Assembly (NCBI GenBank): GCA_015680685.1
Contig: MNCI01030304.1
Coordinates: forward strand, 1,319,126 to 1,383,125
From: Gnetum montanum
Lineage: Eukaryota; Streptophyta; Gnetopsida; Gnetales; Gnetaceae
Length of the DNA stretch: 64,000 bases
Reading direction: 5' to 3'
The notes under the pieces are model-generated. The model had not been told where the DNA came from and did no database searches. It saw nothing but the letters and a program-made list of their open reading frames with translations. The first letter of the stretch is position 1. Every line of letters begins with the position of its first letter. This document shows positions 24,033 through 36,160 of the stretch, in pieces. The translations under genes and the position numbers were made by a program.

Positions 24033-24846
24033 TGATGAGTTGTGATATCGGAGCCCACCAAGCGATATTGGACTTTTGATATTGGAACCTATCTCGTTGA
24101 CTATAAATAAGAGGTGGGCGCACTTGGTTTTAGGGGAGATAGTTAGTTTTCTTAGTCCCTTAATCTGAACTCTTGCAGTTTTCCCTTTCTAGAGTTAGAA
24201 TTATTTCTGAGTATCTGCAGTAGGAGTCATAAAGTGAACAGACCTTTATTCAAGCATTGTGTACTTGAGCACACCTTGTGCTCGAAAATAAAGATGAACT
24301 TTGTGATAGACCTTGCAACATTTAGAAGCGCTTATTTATTACATTTAATGTTATTTATAGCTATTTAATGATTTCATTAGTTAATTGGTTGTTTTTATCA
24401 ATTTTCTCATTTTCAACAAGTAAGCACACTCAGTACAACCACTTCGAGCATACATGGAACACTTGGTAACCCAGTAACAACTAGCATTTGGTAATCCCAG
24501 TAGTGTTAGACTGGTTTAAGATGTGTATGGAGAGTGGGAACAGATGCTGGTGTTAGGACTAGTTAAAGCATAGTTGATTAGTTAAATTAAATTAGTTACT
24601 TGATTATTTCATTTCTCCATTTTAAGCACCAGGAGCATAAAACATAAAAAAGTATAAAAATCACATACCTCAAGTTTACTTAACCATACAATCATGCCAT
24701 ATAAGTAATCTTTGAAAGACAATGATCACCTAACCCATCCTTATTCTGTGAAGGTGCATAAGCACTTAGTCCTTGGAGTTTGACCAGATCATGCGTGAAC
24801 ACTTGTATTCATATGGTTGAGCATAGGGGTACCTTGCCACTCATCA
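24033..24846 (+). repeat. Ty3-B 5' LTR
   Basis: It starts TGATGAGTTGTGATATCGG and ends GCCACTCATCA next to the primer site. Related to the 3' LTR at 32525-33358 along its length. The 3' LTR holds about 31 extra bases among the GATATC boxes right after its start. Confidence 0.92.
24101..24110 (+). promoter_or_regulatory. TATA box of the Ty3-B 5' LTR
   Basis: CTATAAATAA, about 70 bases into the LTR and preceded by GATATC/GATATT boxes. Its equivalent is present in every LTR of the family. Confidence 0.7.
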
Positions 24847-24847
24847 T

Positions 24848-24865
24848 TGGCACCATTGTTGGGGA
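24848..24865 (+). other. tRNA-Asp-type primer binding site, Ty3-B
   Basis: TGGCACCATTGTTGGGGA, directly after the LTR. Close to the TGGCGCCGTTGCCGGGGA complement of the plant tRNA-Asp 3' end. Confidence 0.85.
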
Positions 24866-24989
24866 CTTTGTTGTTTGTGTGCTAATCACAACTTAGAAAT
24901 CCTCCCATCATTGGAATGAACCCTTAGGATTAGTGACCCCACAATAATCAAAAATAGAAGAGTATTTCACACTGAATAATTAATCATAT

Positions 24990-26881
24990 CTCCTTCTTCT
25001 TGCAAAATTTCTTGACCACCTAGGTCCGACACAATGAAAAATCAGAGGTGGAGCGTGCATGGTAATCCACCAGTACCCTGACAATTTTGCTTGGTATACA
25101 TTCATCCTTATGAGTATGTACCAGACTTTACCTTTATCCTCCACTAGGATGAACAATTGCATTGGTGTGATTTAGAAGATAACATAGTGTTACCTCCCGA
25201 TTACTCAATCTCAAGCATGCTTCTTCGTGCTCTCACATGAATTGGTATGCAACACTTACAATCAAAGTACATTGTTCATGAACAAGATTCGAGAGATTAT
25301 AAACCCATAGAGGCACAATGTTAGAGGGACCTACAATAGGAGAGACATTATAAATCTATGAAGGGGAAGTGGTCTTAGGATGTCCCGCATGTCCTAAGTG
25401 AAAATGAGGGTGGTGAACCTGCCTCAAGAGGTTTTCCACAAAACGATGTTCCTCCCATTGACTTCGGTCAAGGGGTTGTGTATTAGAATCCTCACTCAAA
25501 TATCCATAACCTATATTCTAGTACTGATGGACACAAAGGGTCTGAAAAAGGAACACAAACACATGACAAACATGGACATTTTGATTGTAACCGCAACTAA
25601 GGCCACAACCACCAAAGAGAAGGTAGTAGGCACCGTCATGGTGTCAGTCCTCCTTCCTCTTCACCTTCATCATCTCCTTCCCCCTCTCCTTCAGGATCTG
25701 AACACTGTCGTAAAGGAAAAGACCCTAAGGATAATGGTAGAAAAAATAGGGATCATAGACAAAACAGTCAAGAAAGGGGACAAGGGCATTCTAGAGAAAC
25801 ACACCACGAAACGAGGAAGAGTAGGGAACAACATAGGCATCAAAGATGCCATAGACAATACAATGATAATGAACCTCTACTTGCTACCTAAAGTATGCTA
25901 GATATAACTAAAGCTATTAGGATCCCAACAAGGCACCAAAAGCATAGTAGGATAAAAAGATTAGACATGAACAATATCCCAAGATTTGAAGGGGGATACA
26001 ATGCTGATCCTCAAAATCATCTACAAGCATTCTATGACACATGTGCCTTGCAAAATATAGAAAATAAGTGGCAAAAACTAAAGTTGTTTCCACAGACATT
26101 GATCAAGGAAGTGGAAAGCTGGTACCAGTTCCTAGAACTAGAATCCATTCATCGATGGAGTACCATGTTAGAGTTATTCAACAATAAGTATCAGACGTAC
26201 TCCCGAGTGTCCAACCTACGTAAGCAAATCCAAGCATGGAAACAAGGAGAACACAAACCTTTGGATGCTACCATGCACCAATATTATGCATTATTACATT
26301 GTTGCCCTAGCCATGGTTACTTGCATAGGGAAAAACTTCTTCATCTCATAGATGGGCTTAGGTATGAAACACGAAGAACCCTTGGGACTTATGCCCAAGG
26401 GAGACTATTTGAGCTGAGAGCCCATCAAGTACAAAGATTATTTGAGCAAGTTTCCAAAGAGGAAGGTGAGTTAAGGAAAAGAGAAAATGTAGAGGAATAC
26501 AATAGAGATCCTTCCCTCCAAAAGAAGGAAGTTAGATTTTATGAAGATGAAGAAGAGTCACCTCTTGAAGAGATGGTGAATAGGAAAACATTGCCCATTC
26601 AAAAATTTGCATCAGAAGTATCGACAATGTTAGATCAAATGTGGAACTCCCTAGATGATAAATTTCAAACCATTCTAAAAAGAGTAGAGGAGTCTAGAGA
26701 ACAAAGTAGTGATCGAGAGAAGAGAAAAAAGAAAGAAGCTGAATATGCACATAACAAAGGTAAGGGTAAAGTTGTCGTCATTGAAGAGGTTGTGGATTTA
26801 GACACAGATAATGATAGCAGATGTGAGATATGCCAATATGACCATCCTAAGGGATGTTTCCTAGTAGTTTCACATCTATAA
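24990..26881 (+). pseudogene. Gag remnant, Ty3-B
   Basis: The best frame is 25895-26881 (328 residues). It has IPRFEGGYNADPQNHLQAFY and EVESWYQFLELESIHRWST early (capsid), LRYETRRTLGTYAQGRLFEL in the middle, a Lys/Glu-rich coiled stretch, and CEICQYDHPKGC near the end, the compact CX2CX3HX3C knuckle. The Ser/His/Arg/Glu-rich segment is at about 25610-25870 in another frame, ending in a stop just before 25895. The N-terminal block (FILHQDEQ-like) is degraded at 25080-25200. The long frame at 25398-25901 is a shadow of this segment. Confidence 0.85.
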
Positions 26882-27475
26882 GAGTCTAGGGTGTATGCAC
26901 TAAACCCACGATTAAATAGATGGAAAACACCCCGAAGGTTACCTTATCCTCAAGGTAACCCAAGGCAGTTCTACCAACCCTTGACATATTATCTGAGTGG
27001 AGCTCCACCACAACCAAATGAACAGTATCAATAGTGGCAACACCCACAAGCATGGGGAATGCCACCACCACATCAATAGTACCCTTACCGTCAACCTGAC
27101 TCATACAGATACTATGTGCAGTAGCCGATCTCTCCATGTGAAACCACTATTCACATTTCTCCTCAGCCTCACTACCAAACCCATGAGTACCATAGAACTC
27201 CTTCTCCTAGGGGAGATGTTCCACAAACATACTATCCTTCTCATTTGGCTACACCTCTTCCACCCTTAGCTCCATTACCACCTACTCCAACTATGCAGGG
27301 TGATCTCCCTACCTAGCTACAGCAACGTAATGCTACAAGGGCTATCAATCCTCAACCTACTATTGGTTCAGATAACCACATAAAGAAGAGATATTTCTTT
27401 AGAACCAACAATCCAACCAAGTTCTTACAACCACAAGCAGCTAACTGTCCAATTGCCTCACCATCATTTGAATCT

Positions 27476-28012
27476 TTGGAGCTTCCTTCGAACCAAAGAC
27501 CACACTCAACGTACACGGTCATGTTGACTCATGCCATTACCGATTGGATTAAAGCTGATCATCTTCCTAGGAAATTCTCTGATCCTAGAAGCCCTCTTAT
27601 TTATTTACAGATCATAGTAAATGAGCTTTGCAAAGCTCTTTTGGATTTAGGTTCTAGTGTTAACTTAATCTCTCAAGAAATGTACAAAGCCTAGAACCTG
27701 CCTCTACTAAAAAAGAGTAACATTCATTTAGAGTTGGCAAAATAGTCCATCATTGTCCCATTAGGACTAGTTGAGGACATTGTCACCACTATTTGTGGGT
27801 GGTCGTATCTAATCAATTTCCTAGTGATTCAAGTTAACAACTGTAAGGGATACTTCTCAATCATAATGGGAAGAGCATGGCTTAGCACAATTGATGCATG
27901 CCTAGGAATATGTGATCTTTCCTTAGAAATCTCAAAAAAAACATTTGGAAAGATCGAGAAGAAGAAAGTTCCATACATCACATATAGTGACACAAGGTGC
28001 AATTGCGTGTAG
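27476..28012 (+). pseudogene. Aspartic protease remnant, Ty3-B
   Basis: The frame 27476-27694 carries NELCKALLDLGSSVNLISQEMY: the active-site Asp is kept but Ser is replaced by Leu (DSG in Ty3-A, DLG here). The frame 27824-28012 carries the second half (FSIIMGRAWLSTIDACLGICDLSLEI). Stops lie between them. Upstream, 26882-27475 is the gag to protease linker, rich in Pro, Gln and Thr, in broken frames. Confidence 0.8.
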
Positions 28013-28559
28013 AAGTCCTAGTTTGTACAACGCTTGACACTACCTACATGTAACCAATGTGCACAAGTAATGGATATACAAAGATGCCTATATGCAATAG
28101 CCACAAGATAGGAAGGCACCCAATGGTTGATAATTAACGTAGAGTAATTCAACTATATGCATGGAACCAACTGAGAGCTTGACTTGCACCTACATCGATA
28201 GCATAGATACATTGGAGCAAGTCCATCGCCAACTTCCAAGTCCTGACATAAAAAATATCAACTGGGAAAATTGGAAATCCCTAATGAGTTTAAGCAAGAT
28301 CCCCTTGAGTTAAAACTGTTGCCCACCGGTATGGAGTACACATTCCTCAAGAATGGAAATTGCTAATCATTAAAACTAAGCTCGCTCCCCAATAAAAAGA
28401 AAGACTGTTGAGGATGGTAAACAAATGGTCAAAAGCCTTTGTTGGGTCATATCCTGAATTAATCGAAATAGATCCCAGGATATGCCAACATAGAATTTAC
28501 ACTGAACCCTACATGAATCCTCAATGACAACTGCAAATATGACTAAACCTAAAGCTTAA

Positions 28560-29555
28560 GCAAGTGGTTAAAGAAGAAATTGAACAACTTTTAAAAGCTA
28601 GGCTCATCTACCCCATTGCTGATAGTGAATGGTCTAGCCCATTAGTCATTGTGCCTAAAAAGGAAGGTAAATGAAGGGTGTGTATAGACTTTAGGATACT
28701 AAACATGACAACATTTAAGGACCATTTACCATTATCTTTCGTCAACCAAGTCTTAGATACCATTGTAAGGCATTGCTACTATAGTTTTCTAGATGGTTAC
28801 AGTGGATACAATCAAATTCAAATAGCACTAGAAAACCAAGCCAAGACTACATTCACGAGTCCTTGGGGAACATTTGCATATAGGAAGATGTTGCTTGGCT
28901 TGTGCAATTCTCTTGCAACATTTTAACATTTGGTTCTAAGTATATTTTAGCAGCAAATAGGGAGTGGTGTGGAGGTCTTTATGGATTATTTCTTCACCTA
29001 CGAAGTGGACTTTGAACAAGCATTGGACTAATTAGAGCAAGTACTCAAATCATGTGTTGAAACCAATTTAAGCTCAACTGGCAGAAAAGCCATTTAATGG
29101 TCCAAGAAGGCATAGTATTAGGGAATAAGATTTCACAAACAAGGATAGAGGTAAATCCTGAAAAGATTAAGGTCATCCAAGGAATCACTCATCAACCTAA
29201 AATGGTAAAGGACATCTAATCATTCCTTGGACATACTGGCTATTATAGATGCTACATAGAGAAATTTTTGAAGGTTACAAAATTGTTGGTAGAATTAATG
29301 AAAAAGGACATACCTTTCGAATGGACCAAAGAGTGTGAACTAGCTTTCCAAACTTTGAAATAAAAGCTTGTAGAAACACCAACTCTACAAGCTCCTAACT
29401 GGTCCAAACCATTCCACATAATGACTGACGTGTCCAAATTTGCCTTAGGAGTCGTACTTACACAGTTAGATGACCAAAAACTTCCCTATTACATTCACTA
29501 TGCAATGAAGTATTGCTAGTGCACAACTCAACTACACTACAATAGAAAAAGAATG
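28560..29555 (+). pseudogene. Reverse transcriptase and partial RNase H, Ty3-B
   Basis: The palm is at 28678-28926: MCIDFRILNMTTFKDHLPLSF, FLDGYSGYNQIQIALENQAK, TSPWGTFAYRKMLLGLCNSLATF. The upstream fingers (VVPKKEGK-like, EWSSP-like) are seen at about 28620-28670 with stops. RNase H starts near 29410 (MTDVSKFALGVVLTQL) and breaks off at about 29555, where integrase sequence (RMEGP) begins. Compared with Ty3-A, the rest of RNase H and the integrase zinc domain are missing. Confidence 0.85.
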
Positions 29556-30560
29556 ACTACTAGAATGGAGGGTCCATAACAATGTATTCAACCTTTAAAA
29601 CCCTTTGACATATGGGGTATTGATTTTATGGGGCCTATTACACCGATGTCCAATGGGAAAGCATACATCCTTGTTGTTGTTGATTATTTTACAAAGTGGG
29701 TAGAAGCAGCCACTATTATGGACTATACCTCATCTACCACTACACGATTTGTTCAAAAACAAGTCATAAATAGGTTTGGCATGCCTCATGCACTTATTTT
29801 TGACAATGGTACACATTCTACAGGTGAGACTTTTTGAAAGCTAATACAGTGCTTAGGAGTTAAACATAAGCTGACTCCATCATATCATCCTCAAGAAAAT
29901 GGTCAAGCCCAAGTCACCAATAGGGAGATCACAAGAATATTGACATGAACCATTAGCAAATATAGGTGAAACTAGAGCACCAGACTGAACAATGTTGTTT
30001 GGTCATACCACTCCACATGGAAACTCCCTATAGGCTACTCTCCCTATGAGTTAGTGTACAGTAAACTTCCAACACTTCCTATCCAAGCTGAACTCTGTAT
30101 ACTATCTACAGCATGTGATCTCAACCTTGACCTCAATCTAGCACAAAAATAATGGTTGATGAATCTTAACTTGCTAGATGAAAATTGATTAGCCACCCTA
30201 TCATCCAATGAACTACACAAGGCCTTCAACAAGCAACGTCATGACCTAAGGATTAGGAAAGTCAAATACCAACCAGGAGATAAGGTTCTGTATTGAAATC
30301 CCACACATGTGCCACAATAAACTAAATTTTAAACATTGTGGGAAGGACCTTATATTATTCATGAAACTTTCCCCTCAGGTTCCATGATGATCTATAAACC
30401 TAAAAGCCCAAATAAGAAATTATTGGTCAACATCCAGCAAACCAAACCTTTCCATGAGCCTACAACATCCAATACTAACACTACCTTTGTTAATGGACAA
30501 CCTTGCTCATTATTTTGGATCTCCTCCTTCCAACTCAGTAGTGGGGGAGATGGCTGCTGA
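29556..30560 (+). pseudogene. Integrase remnant, Ty3-B
   Basis: The core is at 29600-29840: [52 protein letters not shown], with the first two catalytic Asp kept. The third position, near 29890-29925, reads HPQENGQAQVTN, with Gln for Glu. The C-terminal part at 30336-30560 (MWEGPYIIHETFPSGSMMIYKP) closely matches Ty3-A. The N-terminal zinc domain is missing through the deletion at about 29555. Confidence 0.85.
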
Positions 30561-32515
30561 TGCTAGTTGTTTCGAGCCTCAATTTCTTTTGACTTTTTTG
30601 TTTTACGCATTTTTGTTTTACACATTTTTCTTCTTTACTTATTTTTGTTTTACACCATCATTAACATTTTTTACTATTTCTTTCTCTATTACATTTTGTT
30701 TGAATAAATCTCACTCATCATATAATAAGTGCTCATGATGGTGGAGAATACTATAATAGTGTTGATTGCTAATGTTTGGTTTTTACCTTTGAATTTTAAT
30801 GTTGATGCTAAAATATGGTTTCTTTTGATAAAACAAGCAATGAGTCCATGTCATCCATTCATCCCTTCAGCTCTATGGTCTTCCTTGATCTTGGAACTGT
30901 ACCATCCCTTTTTATAAGTAAACTTATTAATGAATTGGTGGTTTGGTGATCTTGAAACCAAGGAAAGATTCAAATGGATTGAAAAGGGTGTGACCTCAAG
31001 GGGATTTGATGCATTTGTGCTGGCTATTCTCTTAGGTACTCGGATGTTTTTCATAGTTTTTCCACCATTCCGATCTTGACCAAATATTAGGAAGTTGACT
31101 AAATCAAATAAGTCTTTACATGATGTGGTTCTCACAAACAAACAAGAAAAAAACAAAAAAAAAACAAAACAAACAAAAAAAAACTAGTGGAAATTCAAAG
31201 CACATCCCTTAGACATAATAAAGAAACATGGGCTACAAGCATTAGTTATGGCACTAGAAATACATGTTACCAATGCCTAAAGGTTCCCTCTAACTAAGGC
31301 CCTTTCTCACTTCCTTCTTCTCTACCTTTTCCTTGTTGGGATGGTGGTGGCTCTATGGACACATTCTTGTTGCTTTGGGAGGATGGGTTGGTCTACTACA
31401 TTGATGCAAGGTCACTAGATGTGGTTATTTTTAATCTGGATTTGGAATGAATTCTATTAAGTCACCTTAATCATATCCTACACAATGGACTTTACACAAC
31501 CTTGATTTTGGGATTCCATTCCGTTTCATTCTCTCTTTCCATATTGTTTCCCATATCCCGCCTCATTTTTGATTTTATGATTAGTCCATATCTTGGTTTC
31601 TGCATTATTATTCTTTGGTAAACTCTTGTGGGTAAGTTCTTAACCATTGTTTCCATATGTCATTCTAAGAGCCTATGGACTCTTTGTTTTGTGGGTTTGT
31701 TAGGGTATTAAGGGCATGAGCCTGCTTTGGGGAGGACCCAATGGCATTCCTTTTTGGTGCACTTGTTAAGTTCTTTTCCTTAAAAACATTTCTTGCAATC
31801 AACTATTTCTCGTTCACCCCATCAGTGACATCCATTTTTTTTTGTCTTAATGGCTTCACCGTTGTTATTTCTTTCATTTTTCTTGTTCTTTTAGTTTGTC
31901 CACCCTATCCCTACCTGAGGTTCGCTCTTAGTCGTGGGGGTCTTGTCACAAATTTTTTCATTTCATTACTTATCTCAACCCTACACCTTGGGTAGTCATC
32001 ATTTATAAACCTCTAACTTAGTATATGCCATACCCACAACCTAGCCATTGTGCTTCATATCGAGGCAAGGTATCAACGAAATTATGTCTTATTTATCCTT
32101 TCTAATTTGTGACTGTGTTGTGTGTGCAAATGACGATCACATGAACAATGGACTGGGATAGAAGGGAGCACTCAAGATGGACTGGAGCAAAAAACATTTA
32201 CATAGGAAACAAGCTTGATTATGTGGCCATGGATGAACAACGATGTGCACAATTTTGACATTGGCAGCAATGTGCCTCATTTTCTTTTCTCTCTCTCTCT
32301 CTCTCTTTCCAAGCTATCAAATAAAGGTCTGGATGTCATCTATGTATAGTGTTCAACACAATGGTTATGAACACCAATGCTGTAATATGTTGTCAATCTG
32401 TTCACCAGGCACTTTGCATCTATCATTCCATGTACTGACATATTTTCATATAGTCAATAATCCCATACCTTCCCAATATTTTGTAAGGAACTCACAGACA
32501 AGTTTTCATTCAGTT
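30561..32515 (+). other. Ty3-B 3' region, no clear gene
   Basis: Counterpart of 13373-15230 and 53717-55640. It opens with T-rich sequence that gives hydrophobic frames (30454-30738 and 31741-31995), which are not conserved as proteins among the copies. A CT-repeat lies at about 32286-32306. No env-like protein is supported. Confidence 0.6.
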
Positions 32516-32524
32516 GTGGGGGTA
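32516..32524 (+). other. Polypurine tract, Ty3-B
   Basis: GTGGGGGTA immediately before the LTR start TGATGAG. The same tract precedes the Ty3-A and Ty3-C 3' LTRs on their strand. Confidence 0.75.
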
Positions 32525-33358
32525 TGATGAGTCGTGATATCGGATCTTTGATATTGGGTTTGTGATATCAGAGCCTGCCAAGCGATATCAGACATCCGAT
32601 AATGGAACCTATCTCATTGCCTATAAATAAGAGGTGGGCACACTTGGTTTTAGGGGAGATAGTTAGTTTTCTTAGTTTCTTAACCCAAATTCTTGCAGTT
32701 TTCCCTTTCCAAAGTTAGAATTATTTCTAAGTGTCCGTAGTAGGAGTCATAAAGTAAACATACCTTTATTCGAGCATTGTGTACCTGAGCACACCTTGTG
32801 TCCAGAAATAAAGTCAAACTTTGTGATAGACTTTGCAACATTTAGAATAGCTTATTTATTGCCTTTAATGTTATTTATAGTTATTTAATGCTTTCATTAG
32901 TTAATTGGTTTTTTTTATCGATTTGTTAATTTTCAACAAGTAAGCACACTCAGTACAACCACTTCGAGCATACGTGGAACAATTGGTAACGACTAGCATT
33001 TCGTAATTCCAGTAGTGTTACACTAGTTCAGGATGTATACGAAGAGTGGGAATGAATGCTAGTGTTAGGACTAGTTAAAGAACAATTGATTAGTTAAATT
33101 AAATTAGTTGCTGGATTATTTCATTTCTCCATTCTAAGCGTGAGGAACATAACACATAAAAAAGCATAAAAATCACATACCTCAAGTTTACTTAACCATA
33201 CAATCGTTCCATACAAGTAAGCTTGGGAAGACAATGATCACCTAACCCATCCTTGTTCTGTGAAGGCGCATAAGCACTTAGTCCTTGGAGTTTGACCAAA
33301 TCATACCTAAATGCTTGTATTCATATGGTTGAGCATAGGGGTACCTCACTGCTCATCA
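32525..33358 (+). repeat. Ty3-B 3' LTR
   Basis: It starts TGATGAGTCGTGATATCGG and ends ACTGCTCATCA next to CGTGG. It carries one more GATATC box group than the 5' LTR (32538-32600) and the same TATA sequence near 32621. Confidence 0.92.
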
Positions 33359-34310
33359 CGTGGTTTCCCAACTTGGGTAGTCTACACTCAAAGGAAAGAT
33401 TCCTTGCATACCTCCAAACTTTGTTTCTTCCAAAATATGATTTAGAGAACACCACAACCTTTATAAGATTTGAGCTCCATTATTGAGAGTTTCATCATTG
33501 TGAAATCCCTCAACCCTACAAGGTATCAACAAGATTAAAATATGGTTTAGAGAATCCCACAACCTATATAGCTCCACTCAAGAATGTTTTGGAGCTACAA
33601 AACCACTTAATCCCATAGGATCCCAACAAGCTCAATATAGATGCCTTCTAGCAAGAAGCACATCAACCCCACAAGGTAATAAGAAAAATAAGAAATGAGT
33701 GTAACTCAAATTACAAGTCCTTGTACTTTAAAGTACAGTATTTTAAACAATCAAGCAAATGATATGATAATGAATTACACAAGTACAACAACATAAAATA
33801 GATAATGATTACTTTGATGTTAATTTCTCATCATCATTTTTAGGAATTGTGCTCCTTCTTATAACTTTGAAGTTTCCAAAAACTTAGAATTCATGCAAAG
33901 GATAACCAATGGCTAGTGTAGATGTCTCCTTTGAAGTTGGGATGTCTACCTGAGTTCTTCCTCAATTCTAAAGAGACATCTCCTTGGAGAATGAGACATC
34001 TACTCTGCAATGGAGACATCTCCTAAAAATAGTAGACGTATCCTCAACTTTTGGTTGCTTATATTCGAAGGCTTCCTTCCATCAATATTCTTTCTTTCCA
34101 AACCTTGAAGCTTATTTATTTAACTCATAGCGTTCATTTTCATTCATATTTGTCCATGATCTCATCTTGCCCATGTAGTTTCCATTTTGACATCTCATTG
34201 TATATTTCAATTCCTTGAGTTCTCATTCATGCCTTGCAAGATTAACATACATACAAGCAAACTATGTTCTCCATTTTTCTTAAGGTTTTGATATATCCAT
34301 AGGTTAACAA

Positions 34311-34323
34311 TCTTCCCCTTTTT
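34311..34323 (-). other. Polypurine tract, Cop-N
   Basis: The minus strand reads AAAAAGGGGAAGATTGTTAACC, the AAAGGGGGAGATTGTT tract typical of SIRE-type copia elements just before the 3' LTR, here beginning TGTTAACC. It fixes the orientation and LTR edge of Cop-N. Confidence 0.8.
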
Positions 34324-34659
34324 GGTGATGTTAAAAACTTATAAAAATGGATGACTAATTATGAGATTTAAATAAAAGTAAATAATAAAAATAGTTTAAG
34401 ACATATACATTTTGATGATAGCCAAAGTTATCACTAGGATAGGGCTCTAGGTCTCAAGGCACAAGGTAGAGATCAAAAGAGATAAAAACCAAGAGATCTC
34501 CAAGATACTATCCAAGATAAAAACCTATCTCCATAATATCATAATATCAATACATTACCATGTTCAAATAGACCTTAATACATATAGCCACTGATATATC
34601 CAAAACCATGTACATAACAAGATCTATCAAGATTTATAGGCCAAAGATTCTCCCCCTTT

Positions 34660-36160
34660 TTTATCATAAAAAAGGAGAGATCACTTGAGGATCCTAATCA
34701 TTGACCTCAATTGCATCATCTAAATCCTTACCAAAAGTAGCCATAGCATAAGAAGATCTATATGTCTCCTCATCATTATCATCACTATTGGTACTAGAGC
34801 TAGAGACATGCTACTCACTGTCATCACCTGAAGAGGGTAGCTAGATTAGATCTCTCCATGGACGAAGCTTCACTTGAAATCAAGATGAAGTTGGTGGATC
34901 CTACTAGGATGGAGCTTGCTAAGAGGATGAGAAGGCACCCTTTGATAGATGATCAGATCAGTAGGACACCATTGGGATGAAGTCCCAAAGATTTTCTCCA
35001 TAGCCTACTACTCAAATGACCTAGGAGCAATATCCTGATGATGGGAATTAGGTCCATGCTACATAGGATCTAGAAGCTCCCCCTAGACACATGTTGGTGA
35101 TGCATCAAGATCATCTGAATTTGAGGCATTTTTTAAATCATATGCCTTAGAAGGTCCAACTACTATTGAATGTCTGGGTGAGGCAAGAAGATCATTCTTA
35201 CTATCTAAAATGGAAGGAGTGGTGATCTCCTCAAACTATATCCCATTAGGAGGAAGAGGTACTTCGGCTGCACCCATTCTCTTAGAAAGGTAAGATAGGT
35301 TCCTACCAATCATCCATAAGGTATGAGCAAATGGCCTAAGCATCTTCTTCAATGAAGATCTCATCAAGCTACTAGCTGATTTAGACCTTCTCAACTAAAG
35401 AGAGGCCTGAGATGGTTATGCAGATCTCTTCTTTTGAAACTTTTATGACCCAATGCTAGGTTTTGCTTCATCAACATGAGTGGAGCTCCTATTTTCTGAA
35501 TATTAACCAAGGCTCCTCTTACCTTTAAGCAAAGGAATATTAGGAATAAAAATACCTCATTATTGGATTAGAAAACTAATGAGGTGAGGGTGCCCAAGGA
35601 TTCTCTCCTTGGTGAATAAACCCAACATGTCTCAATAGAGAGCATGATCCAAATTCAAGGATTGGCCTATGAGAAGGTAGTAGAGTATAAATAATTGGAT
35701 AGGCAACAACTAACTATAGCTTTCTCCTTTTACAATGATATTATATAAAATAATGAGTGATAGGATGGAAGCATTTGGGACCATCTAACTTCTATATATT
35801 TTACCATTACAAAGAGATATTGACTTCCCAAATAGAGCATCACAAAATTCACCTTAGGAGATAGGAATTACACCATTTGTAAGAATTTCACTCATGGAAT
35901 GAATGGTGACTCTAAACACATTAGCACTAGAAATCCCAAGAAGTGCATTAACAACTTGAGGAGACACATCAATAAGAAAACCCCCAACTATAGTAGTGAA
36001 GGCCCCAATGGAAGCATTTGTAATCACAATGTTATTGTAAAATTCTTTGATGAAAATCTTAGGCACACAAGAATTCATAGAAATCAAAGTAACCCAACAT
36101 ATGACTAGAAAAAATCCCATCAATTCATTTGGATGATGTTGCTAGAAAGAAAGAGAATTC
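34660..36160 (-). pseudogene. Plant transposon-protein-like ORF within Cop-N
   Basis: The open part is 35854-36123. It reads CVPKIFIKEFYNNI, then FLIDVSPQVVNALLGIS, which resembles the 'putative plant transposon protein' domain found in Ogre-like elements (normally VREFYAN ... V.FSP.AIN.LLGLP). Past the first stop the same frame continues with a FILYYLLIGQSLNLDHALY stretch near 35660-35700, matching the second half of that domain (the LL.Y.IL.GK.I.. pattern). The rest, to about 34660, is charged and broken by stops. It sits where pol would be expected. Confidence 0.55.

Larger units (their letters stand above)
24033..33358 (+). mobile_element. Ty3-B: deleted family member, plus strand
   Basis: LTRs lie at 24033-24846 and 32525-33358, with flanks TGTGG (24028-24032) and CGTGG (33359-33363), a target duplication with one change. 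Plus-strand order is primer site, gag, protease, RT, a fused RNase H/integrase remnant, 3' noncoding region, purine tract, LTR. Relative to Ty3-A, roughly 0.7 kb spanning the rest of RNase H and the integrase N-terminus is missing at about 29555. The inserted position is inside the Cop-N 3' LTR, so Ty3-B is the younger of the two. Confidence 0.9.
23942..34309 (-). repeat. Cop-N 3' LTR, interrupted by Ty3-B
   Basis: The LTR pieces are 23942-24032 and 33364-34309. Together they align with 38685-39754: AAACACACCAAAAATTATGTGG before the break and CTTGGGTAGTCTACACTCAAAGG-like sequence after it. The right LTR shows the uninterrupted join near 38755-38790. It ends GTTAACA on the plus strand beside the purine tract. 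Confidence 0.85.

Noticed and set aside
25398-25901. Plus-strand frame of 167 residues
   Set aside because: It is an off-frame reading of the Ty3-B gag Ser/His/Arg-rich segment. Its counterpart in Ty3-A (20759-21010) has the same off-frame text, as expected for homologous DNA read in a wrong frame.
30454-30738. Hydrophobic C-terminal frame downstream of Ty3-B integrase, possible env-like protein
   Set aside because: The Phe/Tyr-rich text comes from T-rich DNA and is not present as a frame in Ty3-A or Ty3-C.
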